Notes: generated by a model not told the origin, from the sequence alone. A DNA stretch of 40,277 nucleotides from Bacillota bacterium (GCA_023416275.1 JAEZIB010000032.1:1-40277); one strand, 5' to 3'; positions 8,182 through 17,077 are shown, numbered from the stretch's first letter. Translations and numbers: made by a program.

Positions 8182-10653
8182 TTAATGTAAAGTTGGGTTA
8201 GAGATAACTTCCTTCTTTTTTCTGATTATTAATAAATACAGAGTTAATATGCCAAGGACACCTATGGCAGTAACAAGAATTCCTTGCTTTAGGTAAGGAT
8301 ATATCAGCTTTATTTCGGTATGTTTTTTTGTAACTATCAGCAAATTATTCTCCTTTTTTATGCTATCGTTAAACACAAAATTATCTTGGAAGGCTATAGT
8401 AGTATTTACTCCTTCTACAGGTGTATCTATGATAATCAGACCCTTATTATATGTTAAATTTATATTTACCAGTTCTCTATTTGGCAGTGCATTTTCTTCC
8501 AAGTTAAGTGTTTCAGATATAATATTCATTACGTCTTTATCTTGAGTCTGCATAGCATGGAATAAAATATTTAATCCCACAAAAACGATATTTTTATCAT
8601 CATTTGTGCCTATAAAATCCAAGTCTTGTGCCAAATAAGCAAATTTCCCTGTTGGATACTTAATATTATCCAAATAAACTGTATTCCAAGCAGAATAATC
8701 CTCCTTAAAATTATTATGCATAACAGTGTTGCCCTTATATAACAAATTTGGATACCGGGTTTCAAATGAAATAGTCTGGGCAGTTACATCTAGAAAGGTC
8801 TTTCGATTTGTTATTTTATCAGTAGGAATTCTATTCATATCAATAACAACCTTAGTACCTTTTGTACTTAATTGACGAACCATAGCTTCAGCAGTTTTTA
8901 TGTTGTTATATTTAAAGTCAGATAAATATATAATCTTGTATTTTAATAAATCCCCAACAGTATAATCTTCAATATTATCAGAAGTTCCAACTGTAAACTT
9001 TGGAAAGCTAAGTGATATTTGAGACGCAGATCTGCCTATAGCTAAACCTTCATAGTTTGTTATTACTCCGAAGGAATTGGATACGTTTCTATGAAAAATA
9101 TATGTCTGCTTAGTCTCAAAATAAAGTTTATAATGGGAGTTTGAGGCAGCATCAGATAAGTCCTGAAAACTTTTATTCGACATGTCGAGCATTTCCTTTT
9201 TTACGATAACAGTATCGTTTCCTAATTCAATACACCTATCAAACATATAATTAAAATACCCTTGTTCAAGTGCTGAATTAAGCATAACAATATTTGAAGA
9301 GGTAGAGGCTCCCTGCCACGCCCACCCATAGGTGTAGCTTGTGGGGGTATCACCTTCACATAGTTCCCAGGATGGATAGGAACCATTAGAGCTTAAATCC
9401 ATAAGTGCTACCCTCTGACTTGTTATATCTTCTGCAATTGCAATCTCATTATCAGTTTTTGTAGAGAGCTGAGTGTAGTAGCGTGAGATGTCAAAAGACG
9501 GTATGCAGTCAATAACTACAATTAGTACTAATATTAACATAAAGTTGCGTTTACATTTTTTCCACTCAATCAGTGAGCAGAAAAATAGTGCGTATGCTAT
9601 TGGTGCAAAGCGCCGCATCCATAGAATTTGACTGAGCGGCAGCTTGGATAAAAAGGGCATAGCTGCTGTTGTAGTAGCCAGTAATATAATAATTGCAGAG
9701 TAAAAGCCGGCCTTTTCCTTTTTATTTGAAAGAAGAATTCCAATTACAGAAACTATTGCAACTGAGATTCCATAATAGAAAGTATCAACAACACCTGTCA
9801 TTCTATTAATAGGATCTAAAGATGTACTAAGAGGAGCACTTAATAAACTCATAACTTCAGCATTCGCAGAGGGGTCCATACCAACTATTCCCCCGATGAG
9901 TGCTGGATAAAGCCATATACCACACAAGGCAAAGGATAATATCATTCCAGTAAGTGCATAAATAGGGCGCAGGACCTTTTTTGTGTAGATTGAATAAATA
10001 GTAAGAAATATAAAGGAACTAATACCAATCATTGCTGCGACCATAACATGACATAGTGTTGACATACACAATAAAAATATAATAGCAAAAAGTGAAGCAT
10101 TTTTTTCTACTTCAATGAATCTCCATAAAAAGTAAACCAGATATGGAAGTAATATAGCTATAACCATTCTAGGTAAATTGCCTTCACAAAAAAAGATCCT
10201 GAAATTTTCAGGCATAAAAAACCATATAGCTCCCAAAAAAGAGCATAGTACTATTCTTCGGGAAGATATTCCCCAAAGTAACCAGCCTATGCCGCCTACA
10301 AAGAATGTTAATCCGGTAAAAAGATAATAAGCATTTATGATGCTTCCGCCCGAAAGGTATTGAAGCCCTGCCATAATATAATAAGGAAGTGGTGCCCAAT
10401 ACCTATAGGGTTGAACGCCATTATACCAAAGCTCTGTATATAAGGGGTAGTAGTCTCCGTTTTTAATACTTTTGTACATTAAGTCGGATTTAAACAAGTG
10501 ACCCCATATATCATTACCAGATGCAAAATAGTTTTGAGTTTTCATTACATACATCAGGACAATTGAAATGAGGGCTAAAAAAGAAACAATAGCAACAATT
10601 CCAAGTACTAACTTAATATTAATTTTAGTTCTTATTAATTCTGCGTTTTCCAT
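8182..10653 (-). CDS. large polytopic membrane protein, PTPS-related/GT-C-like, of the XrtG locus
   Basis: This 823-residue protein has a short cytoplasmic N terminus, a first membrane helix at about residues 15-36, then about ten hydrophobic helices up to residue ~375. A long soluble part follows (about 380-790) and a last helix close to the C terminus, ending in a basic tail. The first external loop carries GNDIWGHLFKSD, an acidic motif in the place where GT-C glycosyltransferases keep a catalytic aspartate. The layout fits the membrane proteins annotated as 6-pyruvoyl-tetrahydropterin synthase-related, found beside exosortases. The ATG follows AAGGGGA. It is the last gene of the locus, 105 bp after its neighbour. 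A sugar-transfer role is inference. Confidence 0.7.
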   Translation of the reverse strand: MENAELIRTKINIKLVLGIVAIVSFLALISIVLMYVMKTQNYFASGNDIWGHLFKSDLMYKSIKNGDYYPLYTELWYNGVQPYRYWAPLPYYIMAGLQYLSGGSIINAYYLFTGLTFFVGGIGWLLWGISSRRIVLCSFLGAIWFFMPENFRIFFCEGNLPRMVIAILLPYLVYFLWRFIEVEKNASLFAIIFLLCMSTLCHVMVAAMIGISSFIFLTIYSIYTKKVLRPIYALTGMILSFALCGIWLYPALIGGIVGMDPSANAEVMSLLSAPLSTSLDPINRMTGVVDTFYYGISVAIVSVIGILLSNKKEKAGFYSAIIILLATTTAAMPFLSKLPLSQILWMRRFAPIAYALFFCSLIEWKKCKRNFMLILVLIVVIDCIPSFDISRYYTQLSTKTDNEIAIAEDITSQRVALMDLSSNGSYPSWELCEGDTPTSYTYGWAWQGASTSSNIVMLNSALEQGYFNYMFDRCIELGNDTVIVKKEMLDMSNKSFQDLSDAASNSHYKLYFETKQTYIFHRNVSNSFGVITNYEGLAIGRSASQISLSFPKFTVGTSDNIEDYTVGDLLKYKIIYLSDFKYNNIKTAEAMVRQLSTKGTKVVIDMNRIPTDKITNRKTFLDVTAQTISFETRYPNLLYKGNTVMHNNFKEDYSAWNTVYLDNIKYPTGKFAYLAQDLDFIGTNDDKNIVFVGLNILFHAMQTQDKDVMNIISETLNLEENALPNRELVNINLTYNKGLIIIDTPVEGVNTTIAFQDNFVFNDSIKKENNLLIVTKKHTEIKLIYPYLKQGILVTAIGVLGILTLYLLIIRKKKEVISNPTLH

Positions 10654-10687
10654 GAAAATCCCCTTGTAATATTAGCTTAGTTAATCA

Positions 10688-10750
10688 ACTTTCGCATACA
10701 AGAACCTACCGGTGCGTTAGAATTATCAATGGTTTGTTGCAAGCGAAAGT
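10688..10750 (-). repeat. inverted repeat between two genes of the XrtG locus
   Basis: ACTTTCGC (10688-10695) and GCGAAAGT (10743-10750) are exact complements around a 47-nt loop. They lie in the 105-bp gap before the large membrane protein gene. No T run follows on the minus strand. It could be an mRNA-processing or stability hairpin within the operon. Confidence 0.4.
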
Positions 10751-10758
10751 CGAATTAG

Positions 10759-11283
10759 TTATTTATTGTCTAAAAAACTTTTAATAATACTCTCAGCAAT
10801 ATCGTCAGCGGTAAGCTTACAATGACTCATATAATGGTGGTATTGCATTCTTTGAGAATCTATATTGTCCATATTTGTGTCACTTTCTTCAGAGAGTAGA
10901 TTAATTACATAGGATCTAGTAGGCGTTTCACTGATTTCAATTAGTAGTAGAATCCAGCCTTCACAATTTACTAATTCACGTATCCTGTCCTTAAAATAAG
11001 TACAAATATTTTCCAATGTAGGGTTTATTGTATTAAAGGGCTCCACATCATTTATATATTTATCCTGATACTCATCTAACAGTGATTCAATATGGGATTC
11101 AATTGAAGAAAATTTAACAAATTCATCACGCATTTTTAGTAAGTGAATAGAGATCTCCCATGTATGAGGGTGTCTGGTTCCAGCCTCTCCATTGATGTAT
11201 ATAGAATGATTTGCATTTAAATAAAATTTGAATTTATATTGTTGATGTCTTTTTTCTACCATAACTATGCTTATGCCCAACAT
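10759..11283 (-). CDS. 6-pyruvoyl-tetrahydropterin synthase-like protein (copy 1)
   Basis: This 174-residue cytosolic protein belongs to the PTPS/QueD-like fold found with exosortase G. The N-terminal strand carries LNANHSI (first zinc-type histidine), then TRHPHTWEISIHL, the equivalent of the HGHxY metal motif. Near residues 128-135 EISETPTRSYV supplies the conserved glutamate. A C-terminal extension of about 35 residues is absent from copy 2 (16553-16939). No ribosome site stands out for the ATG at 11283, and the ATG seven codons in is also possible. What pterin-like molecule it handles, if any, is unknown. Confidence 0.72.
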   Translation of the reverse strand: MLGISIVMVEKRHQQYKFKFYLNANHSIYINGEAGTRHPHTWEISIHLLKMRDEFVKFSSIESHIESLLDEYQDKYINDVEPFNTINPTLENICTYFKDRIRELVNCEGWILLLIEISETPTRSYVINLLSEESDTNMDNIDSQRMQYHHYMSHCKLTADDIAESIIKSFLDNK

Positions 11284-11375
11284 TTACAACAAAAACATCA
11301 AGGTAATTTGAGTTTCCCTGACATAAATAGAATGGGCTAGGCACCTCCTTTTTTTCATAATTTCTTTCAATCATT

Positions 11376-11807
11376 TCACTCTCTATACTTTTTTACAATT
11401 CTGTACAATAGCTTTCTTAGATAATATAGGCAAAAGAATGGGACTACAACAGATAAGCTTTTGCTAAGTATAAAATTTAGGTTATCCGTCAATGTATTAA
11501 ACAAATAACTGTCACCAATGTAAATTAGTGCATCTGCCAATGTTAGACCAAATAAAAAGGTTATGAAATATATAGAAAATCCTGATACACCATAGTCAAA
11601 GTTAAATACAGATTTTATAGATAGCAAGTAGTGTAAAATTGCTCCAGATATTACACCTACTGAGTTTGCGGCTACAATATTTATATTAAAAATTCTGTGT
11701 AATACCCATACAATTGATATATCAACCATGGTTACTAATATGGAGTAACATAAATATAGTAATAATGGTGGTATTTTTCTTGGCATATATAACACAATTA
11801 TATTCAT
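11376..11807 (-). CDS. GtrA-like small membrane protein
   Basis: This 143-residue protein has four predicted membrane helices and a basic C-terminal tail (LRKLLYRIVKKYRE). This is the usual size and layout of GtrA family proteins, which accompany family-2 glycosyltransferases and are thought to help move polyprenyl-linked sugars across the membrane. The DPM1-like transferase two genes upstream is its likely partner. The start is uncertain, because GAAAGGA lies almost against the ATG at 11807 and an internal ATG exists at codon 8. It lies 9 bp after the GGDEF-like gene, in the same operon. Confidence 0.75.
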   Translation of the reverse strand: MNIIVLYMPRKIPPLLLYLCYSILVTMVDISIVWVLHRIFNINIVAANSVGVISGAILHYLLSIKSVFNFDYGVSGFSIYFITFLFGLTLADALIYIGDSYLFNTLTDNLNFILSKSLSVVVPFFCLYYLRKLLYRIVKKYRE

Positions 11808-11816
11808 ATCCTTTCT

Positions 11817-12995
11817 TTATAGCCTTTTTAGCTTATTAGTGTTTTTTTCAGATATAGTTTTGTCATTCTCCGTGTCAAAAGCCGGGATGGAGTCAGCTTT
11901 TTCATGTAATAAAATTACATCAATTTTTACAGTACTATTGAACTTATTTAATAAATTAGACCAAGCCTTTATAAGTTTTGTTTGCAAAGACTTTGCAGAG
12001 CTATAATCAGTTCTGAAAAGTAAGGCTGTAAGCTCGTTATCTTGAGTTCTAGCAAGGATACCTTTTTGAGGCAGCAGTTTTTTCAGTACAGGTGATAATT
12101 CTGATACCATACCATCAAAAGTTATATTTTCAGTGAAAGATATGTTAATAACAATTTTACTAATTGGGAAAAGTTGAGGATTCTCAAGCTTATTAATCAA
12201 GGCATCAAATACCTTTTTGCTGTAAATATTAGTATCTTCATTGTATAATAAATCTAACTCTGAAACATCTGCAGTAGTAAGCTTTTCTATTTTTTGATTT
12301 TTCGATTGTATAAACTTTTTTAAAAGTTGTATCTCATCATCTTTCTTATCAATATTTATTATATTTACTACAACAATAGAAAAAAGTAGCAGACATAATG
12401 CTACTATTGTAATAATTGAATAGGAATTATGTTTAAAAATATAACCTGAATCGACGATATAGGTTTCTGTTGTGCACATACCTATAGAATAGGACGTTCC
12501 GTTGATTTCAAAAAAGGATACTGAGGCTAATTTATTCTCGCTTATCTCCGATTCTGAAAATAAAACAGAGCCACTCGTTTTGTCGGAGAATAACGTAACT
12601 AGAGGGTCAATATTTTTTCCACCAGCCATTTTATAGGATTTTAATAGCATATTAATGTCTTTAATCCTTAACTGCTTAGTTTCATTATCATCTCTGAAAA
12701 ATAGTATTTTATTCTCTTTAATAAAAAACCAATAGCGATTTGTTGATGTGACCGAGTTTTTTATAATGTTTTTTATTACAGCCTGCTCGTTACCTGATTG
12801 TGAAGAAAGCATATTTATGGCTTGCTTTTCAATTTGTGATACTAATAGTTCCTGCTCTTTCCCAAAACTAATTGTAAAGGACTCTTGGTTTTGACTGAGA
12901 ACTCTTGTTTCAAATATTATTGTTGCAGCACAAAATAAAAGGGATATTATTATGATAAATAAATATTTTGGTTTGGTATGCATAAATGTATTCAT
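11817..12995 (-). CDS. membrane protein with extracellular sensor region and degenerate GGDEF domain
   Basis: This 392-residue protein has one helix at about 11-29, an external region (30-190), a second helix at 192-213, a coiled coil (216-243) and a cytoplasmic domain (246-365). The cytoplasmic part follows the GGDEF order: a YNEDTNIYSKKVFDALI start where active enzymes have TGLYNRRYF, then a core strand. At the catalytic turn it has RTQDNELTALL (Arg316-Glu321) where active enzymes have RxGGDEFxxLL. Both glycines and the catalytic acidic pair are gone, so it cannot be a normal diguanylate cyclase. It starts with a 4-bp overlap of the upstream transferase gene. A sensing or scaffold role for the locus is inferred. 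Confidence 0.65.
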   Translation of the reverse strand: MNTFMHTKPKYLFIIIISLLFCAATIIFETRVLSQNQESFTISFGKEQELLVSQIEKQAINMLSSQSGNEQAVIKNIIKNSVTSTNRYWFFIKENKILFFRDDNETKQLRIKDINMLLKSYKMAGGKNIDPLVTLFSDKTSGSVLFSESEISENKLASVSFFEINGTSYSIGMCTTETYIVDSGYIFKHNSYSIITIVALCLLLFSIVVVNIINIDKKDDEIQLLKKFIQSKNQKIEKLTTADVSELDLLYNEDTNIYSKKVFDALINKLENPQLFPISKIVINISFTENITFDGMVSELSPVLKKLLPQKGILARTQDNELTALLFRTDYSSAKSLQTKLIKAWSNLLNKFNSTVKIDVILLHEKADSIPAFDTENDKTISEKNTNKLKRL

Positions 12996-13780
12996 GTAGT
13001 GTCACCCTTATATCGTAATCTTCGTAATCTAAATGCAAGGCTAATACTGCAAATAGCGGTGCTAATAACATCCATCTTGCTTTCACCCTGTTTAAAATCG
13101 TATCGCAATTCAAAAGGTACTTCACTAAAGCTTGCACCAATAATGCTAAGCTTATATAAAAGCTCTGCCATGCAAGAAAACCCTGTTTCTTCGACTAATC
13201 TGTCCCCAAAATATGCAAGGGCTTTCTTTAAAATTTCATTTGTGTAAAGGCGGTATCCACAGGTATAATCCGTGACACCCTTAACATTAAATAAAAAATG
13301 ATACACACATTTTGCACAATTGCTTATAAAAATACGGTATTTTGAAAGACCTTGAACACAAGAACCTTTTTGATATCTGGAGGCAATTACAACATCGGAA
13401 TATCTTGATTCTTTACCCAAGCGGGTTTTATAAAGCATGTCCATTATGTATTTTGGCTCGTGGGTATTATCACAATCCATTAGACAAGTAAATGTGCTAT
13501 TAGGCCGATTTTTTAAAACATATGTAATGGCAGTTTTTAATGCCTCTCCTAGTCCTTTATTCTGGGTATGATTTATAAGTGTAAAATTATCGTATTTATT
13601 TTCTAATATTTCTCCAATATTCTTTGTTCTATCACTGCTGCCATCATTAACAACAACAATATGCAGAGATAAAGCAAACTTTTCCCAAAGAGGGAGGCTT
13701 AAAGCCTGCCACTTATTTATTAAAACCTCGAGATTCCCTTCTTCATTGTATGCTGGTAGCAAAACAGTTAATTCATTCAT
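12992..13780 (-). CDS. family 2 glycosyltransferase, DPM1-like
   Basis: This 262-residue cytosolic transferase has a GT-A fold and no clear membrane helices. LLPAYNEEGNLEVLI and VVNDGSSDRT are the nucleotide-sugar half. The metal-binding aspartates are in MDCDNTHEP. YTCGYRLY and a following basic helix match the polyprenyl-phosphate mannosyl/glucosyltransferase group. It probably charges a lipid carrier with a sugar on the inner face of the membrane. It overlaps the upstream transferase gene by 8 bp and the GGDEF-like gene by 4 bp, so all are one transcription unit. An AGGT site precedes the ATG. Confidence 0.87.
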   Translation of the reverse strand: MNELTVLLPAYNEEGNLEVLINKWQALSLPLWEKFALSLHIVVVNDGSSDRTKNIGEILENKYDNFTLINHTQNKGLGEALKTAITYVLKNRPNSTFTCLMDCDNTHEPKYIMDMLYKTRLGKESRYSDVVIASRYQKGSCVQGLSKYRIFISNCAKCVYHFLFNVKGVTDYTCGYRLYTNEILKKALAYFGDRLVEETGFSCMAELLYKLSIIGASFSEVPFELRYDFKQGESKMDVISTAICSISLAFRLRRLRYKGDTT

Positions 13781-15137
13781 TGTTATACCTACTTTTCATT
13801 TTTTCTATACGCTTTGATATGTGAGAAAAGTCCGAATGTATGACCTTAGTAAGACTTTTCCACTCATCTGTAAGTGTTTTTGTTTTCCAACTACTGTCAC
13901 CTTTTATGCTATTGATGATTCCTGCAAAACGAATCCAGAATACAATAAAGCTGAATAGGGGCAATAAAGCAACTGCATACCACTTCTTAAGGTAATATTG
14001 TTTTAATTCCTTAAATTGCTTTAATAAAAGCAACACATCAAAGTAAAATAAAAATGCGGACAGTATATATAGAAAAAGTATTAATACAAGTGATCCAACA
14101 ACCAGCTGTGGTGAGTAATTCATAAATACTAAACAAATTAAGGCAAAATACCATATCATACGTGGAAAGGCAAATGTATGGTCGTATATAAAAAGTCTTA
14201 AGGAATGATTAAAAAATAGTCCCTTATCAGTAAATAGATTTCTATTCATAAAAATATGGGCTACTTCAATTTCACCACGCTGCCAACGCTGTCTTTGGGT
14301 ATACAATTTGTTGAAGCTCTCAATAGGGTCAACAAAAAACAAAGCGTTTTCGCAAAGGAATACTTTTTTTTTCAAAAGCTTTTTAATTTGAAAAGTTACA
14401 TGAGTATCTTCACAAATAGTATCTGTATTGTATAATTGGGTCTTCAAAATAGTAGATTTCCTGAAAGCTGAAAAGGCACCTGATAAAGTATAAATACTGT
14501 CCATTTCAGACTGAAAGTTTCTACCTGCAAAAAAGGCTTGACAGTACTCACAAAACTCAATACGACGTAGCACCCGCATCACAAGACCCTTTGTACTCTC
14601 AATAAGCTCAGGGTCGGTTAAAACAGAGCCTGTCATGCAATGAATATCAGAATTCAATTCAAAGCGGGTAACTACATTTTTAAGTGCATCACGATGTAGC
14701 TTCCCATCACTGTCAATATGTATAATATATTTTCCTTCACTATTGAATAGTGCCAAGTTTAAAGCCTTTGATTTACCCTGTTTTGAATTTAGCCACTGAA
14801 CAGACAAACCTTTAAATTCATTTTGGCATTGTCTGTATATTTGAAAGCTATTATCTATGCCTTGATTATTTACTAGCATAATCTTAATCTTATCATTAGG
14901 ATAAGTTGATAAATATATTGACCTTAAGCAGTCATAGAGCGTATTCGCTGAATTATATACAGGAATAATCACTGTTATTTCAGGGAAATTACTAATGTTC
15001 TTATCCTTTTTGGCAAACCCTTTTCTGAAGAGAACTAAAGCTTCTCCTACAGCTGGGATAATCTCCATTATTACAGGAATGATTATCCAAGCCATCCAAA
15101 AAACAATTGAACTTGAAAAGTAATTAATTATGTCCAT
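13773..15137 (-). CDS. membrane glycosyltransferase, exosortase G-associated type
   Basis: This 454-residue processive-type family 2 transferase has an N-terminal membrane helix (about 10-30). The catalytic part shows VIIPVYNSANTLYDCL, DSDGK, CEDTHVTFQI and QRQRWQRGE (the QxxRW motif). Three or four C-terminal helices follow. This matches the glycosyltransferase always noted beside XrtG. I moved the start to the ATG at 15137, which has GGGAG eight bases upstream. The TTG at 15152 lacks a site. It overlaps xrtG by 14 bp. It may build or attach a glycan on the sorted protein, but the substrate is not known. Confidence 0.85.
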   Translation of the reverse strand: MDIINYFSSSIVFWMAWIIIPVIMEIIPAVGEALVLFRKGFAKKDKNISNFPEITVIIPVYNSANTLYDCLRSIYLSTYPNDKIKIMLVNNQGIDNSFQIYRQCQNEFKGLSVQWLNSKQGKSKALNLALFNSEGKYIIHIDSDGKLHRDALKNVVTRFELNSDIHCMTGSVLTDPELIESTKGLVMRVLRRIEFCEYCQAFFAGRNFQSEMDSIYTLSGAFSAFRKSTILKTQLYNTDTICEDTHVTFQIKKLLKKKVFLCENALFFVDPIESFNKLYTQRQRWQRGEIEVAHIFMNRNLFTDKGLFFNHSLRLFIYDHTFAFPRMIWYFALICLVFMNYSPQLVVGSLVLILFLYILSAFLFYFDVLLLLKQFKELKQYYLKKWYAVALLPLFSFIVFWIRFAGIINSIKGDSSWKTKTLTDEWKSLTKVIHSDFSHISKRIEKMKSRYNNE

Positions 15138-15714
15138 AATTAAAACTCCCAACTTTCTGACGGATAATATGTGATTTGGTGAACACTAAAAAATACAAGG
15201 CTATAGAGAATGCATAAAACACTAATCTCCCAAATATTGTATGGGCAAAGTAAAAAATGTTATTGCCAAAGAAATAAATCAGAGCACATATTATAAAAAT
15301 TCTGATTACGTTAGCAATAAAAATCCATATAAAGCCAAATATATTAACAACAATTTTTTCATAAAAACTATACACATTAAAAAACCAAAGTAAAGCTGTA
15401 AATGCCATAATTTCAATAATTCCAGAACACTCATAATCTATATATAAGGAAATAGAGGAGCCATAATTTGATATAAAAAGTATTCCGTATTGAAAATATG
15501 AACTGTACATATGGGTCAGACCACCTAAAATTCCAGATACAGAAGCCACTGCCTTAGTTAGTGAATCTAAAACAATTGGCTGAAGCCATACCATCATCAG
15601 GATAAATAATCCAACACTACCCCAGCAAAACTTCCAGAAATCCAGTTTACTACGGCTTAGGACAGTTAATATGTAAATCCATGTTATTGCAAATAGAATC
15701 ACTAATATGTTCAT
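15124..15714 (-). CDS. xrtG: exosortase family protein XrtG
   Basis: This is a 196-residue integral membrane transpeptidase-like protein with about six helices. The exosortase catalytic triad is visible in the right order: Cys96 in YECSGIIE, Arg138 in NVIRIF and His158 in YFAHTIFG. Exosortases cut a C-terminal sorting tail (PEP-CTERM-like) from secreted proteins at the membrane. The G type belongs to low-GC Gram-positives and travels with the two transferase types present here. It overlaps the upstream substrate-like gene by 4 bp and the downstream transferase by 14 bp. Assignment to XrtG rests on motifs and neighbourhood. Confidence 0.88.
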   Translation of the reverse strand: MNILVILFAITWIYILTVLSRSKLDFWKFCWGSVGLFILMMVWLQPIVLDSLTKAVASVSGILGGLTHMYSSYFQYGILFISNYGSSISLYIDYECSGIIEIMAFTALLWFFNVYSFYEKIVVNIFGFIWIFIANVIRIFIICALIYFFGNNIFYFAHTIFGRLVFYAFSIALYFLVFTKSHIIRQKVGSFNYGHN

Positions 15715-16403
15715 ATGGCTTTTCCCGTTTGCTTATATTTACGATAAAGAAAAACTAGTCCTATTACTAAAAGTGTGACGATAATACCTATGAATGGCTC
15801 TGTAGTGGTACCTGCAAGTGTAACAGACTGTAAACCTATGCTTGGGCATGTAAAAGTCACATTATTTATTTCACTAAAAGGTATGTTGTTACAGTATTTC
15901 TTTATACTGTCATATTTTATGCTGAATTCTACATCATCACCTGGATTATAGTTCTTATTATTTATAAGTAAAACGGCATCACCTAGAACGGCTGAATAAT
16001 CTTGGTTGTTGAATACAGCTAAATTGAAATGAGTTCCTGCAGGAAAATCTTTAATTGTTGTTGACCAATCTATTTGTTTTTTATCAGCTGAAGGCATAAT
16101 AATTAATTCTATATTGTAGGTATTATTAATTTGCAACTTCATAACAAAGGAATCATATCTGCCATCTAAATCACTCATTTTAATATGACCATATAAAGCC
16201 GTGCTGTCAGAAAATAATGCTACCTTTTCATAATCTTCATTATCATAAGTTCCATAGTAAAATGCAGTATGAGGCTTATCCGACCAATCGTCAAAATAGC
16301 CGTCAATACTAATTGGCATTTCTGCTATGGCAATTGATGGTACAAGCATTAGTATCATTGTTACAATAACGGAACATGTTTTTTTAATCGTATTTTTTAA
16401 CAA
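15711..16403 (-). CDS. secreted protein with C-terminal sorting-tail-like helix, probable XrtG substrate
   Basis: It is about 230 residues. A signal peptide ends near PSIAIA. A beta-rich domain follows, opening with ISIDGYFDDWSD, the start seen in carbohydrate-binding family 9-like folds. The tail is LAGTTTEPFIGIIVTLLVIGLVFLYRK: a short Thr/Pro linker, one helix, then basic residues. That is the tripartite plan of exosortase targets and resembles the Firmicu-CTERM signal linked to XrtG. The gene overlaps xrtG by 4 bp. The start is probably the TTG at 16403, nine bases after GAGAGG. The GTG at 16412 touches the site and is less likely. Confidence 0.7.
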   Translation of the reverse strand: MLKNTIKKTCSVIVTMILMLVPSIAIAEMPISIDGYFDDWSDKPHTAFYYGTYDNEDYEKVALFSDSTALYGHIKMSDLDGRYDSFVMKLQINNTYNIELIIMPSADKKQIDWSTTIKDFPAGTHFNLAVFNNQDYSAVLGDAVLLINNKNYNPGDDVEFSIKYDSIKKYCNNIPFSEINNVTFTCPSIGLQSVTLAGTTTEPFIGIIVTLLVIGLVFLYRKYKQTGKAI

Positions 16404-16552
16404 ACAAATCACCCTCTCAATTATTACACTTTTAATAAATAACCTTAGTTCTGTTAGCAGTCGAGGACAAACTTTATAGAAAATTCTTTAAGCATTGCTT
16501 ATACATTTAAAATAGCCACATACGAAAGGTTAGGGCAAGTTGGCAATCTGTA

Positions 16553-16939
16553 CTATAGTAGTTTTATTGAGCTAAACATTAAGCGATCAGATACTAAGTA
16601 CACTCGTAAGGGTGTTTCACTAATTTCTAATTGAATCAGATTGAGCTGTTTATTATTAAGAATAACCTTCAATTCCTCATAGAATATGTTCCCCATATTT
16701 TCGATAGAGGGCTCTAACTGATTAAAGGGTGGAATATCATTTAAATATTGGTTTTGGTAGAGTAATAAAAAGTCTTCAACAATTCTGTCTATACTACTAT
16801 ACAAGTCGATCTCAATTTCTAGTTGTAATTGCTCAATAAGTAACGATATTTCAAAAGTATGAGGATGAATGTTTTTAGCATCACTGCTAAGGCTATGTTT
16901 AGCATTTAAGCGGTATTTCAATTTAAACCCTTCAAACAT
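16553..16939 (-). CDS. 6-pyruvoyl-tetrahydropterin synthase-like protein (copy 2)
   Basis: This 128-residue paralogue of the protein at 10759-11283 is the first gene of the locus. The same marks are present: LNAKHSL, IHPHTFEISL and EISETPLRVYLV. It lacks the C-terminal extension of copy 1. A TAGGAGT ribosome site precedes the ATG, and a sigma-A-like promoter lies about 110 bp upstream. Two different copies bracketing one exosortase locus suggest a heteromer or two related substrates. That is inference. Confidence 0.75.
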   Translation of the reverse strand: MFEGFKLKYRLNAKHSLSSDAKNIHPHTFEISLLIEQLQLEIEIDLYSSIDRIVEDFLLLYQNQYLNDIPPFNQLEPSIENMGNIFYEELKVILNNKQLNLIQLEISETPLRVYLVSDRLMFSSIKLL

Positions 16940-17049
16940 AATGTGTACTCCTAAGTCAATTACTAAAAGTATAAAATCCTAAAAAATACTTAATGTAGGT
17001 ATGTCTAAAGTAATTAAATAGCCTTACAAAAGTATAGTTCTCTAATCTA

Positions 17050-17077
17050 ATTATACAGTTTTTACAAAGAAAATCAA
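17050..17077 (-). promoter_or_regulatory. probable sigma-A promoter of the XrtG locus
   Basis: Read on the minus strand, TTGATT (17072-17077) and TATAAT (17050-17055) are separated by 16 bp. The first gene of the locus starts at 16939, leaving a leader of roughly 105 nt. The rest of 16940-17388 is AT-rich and holds no gene I can support. Confidence 0.55.
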
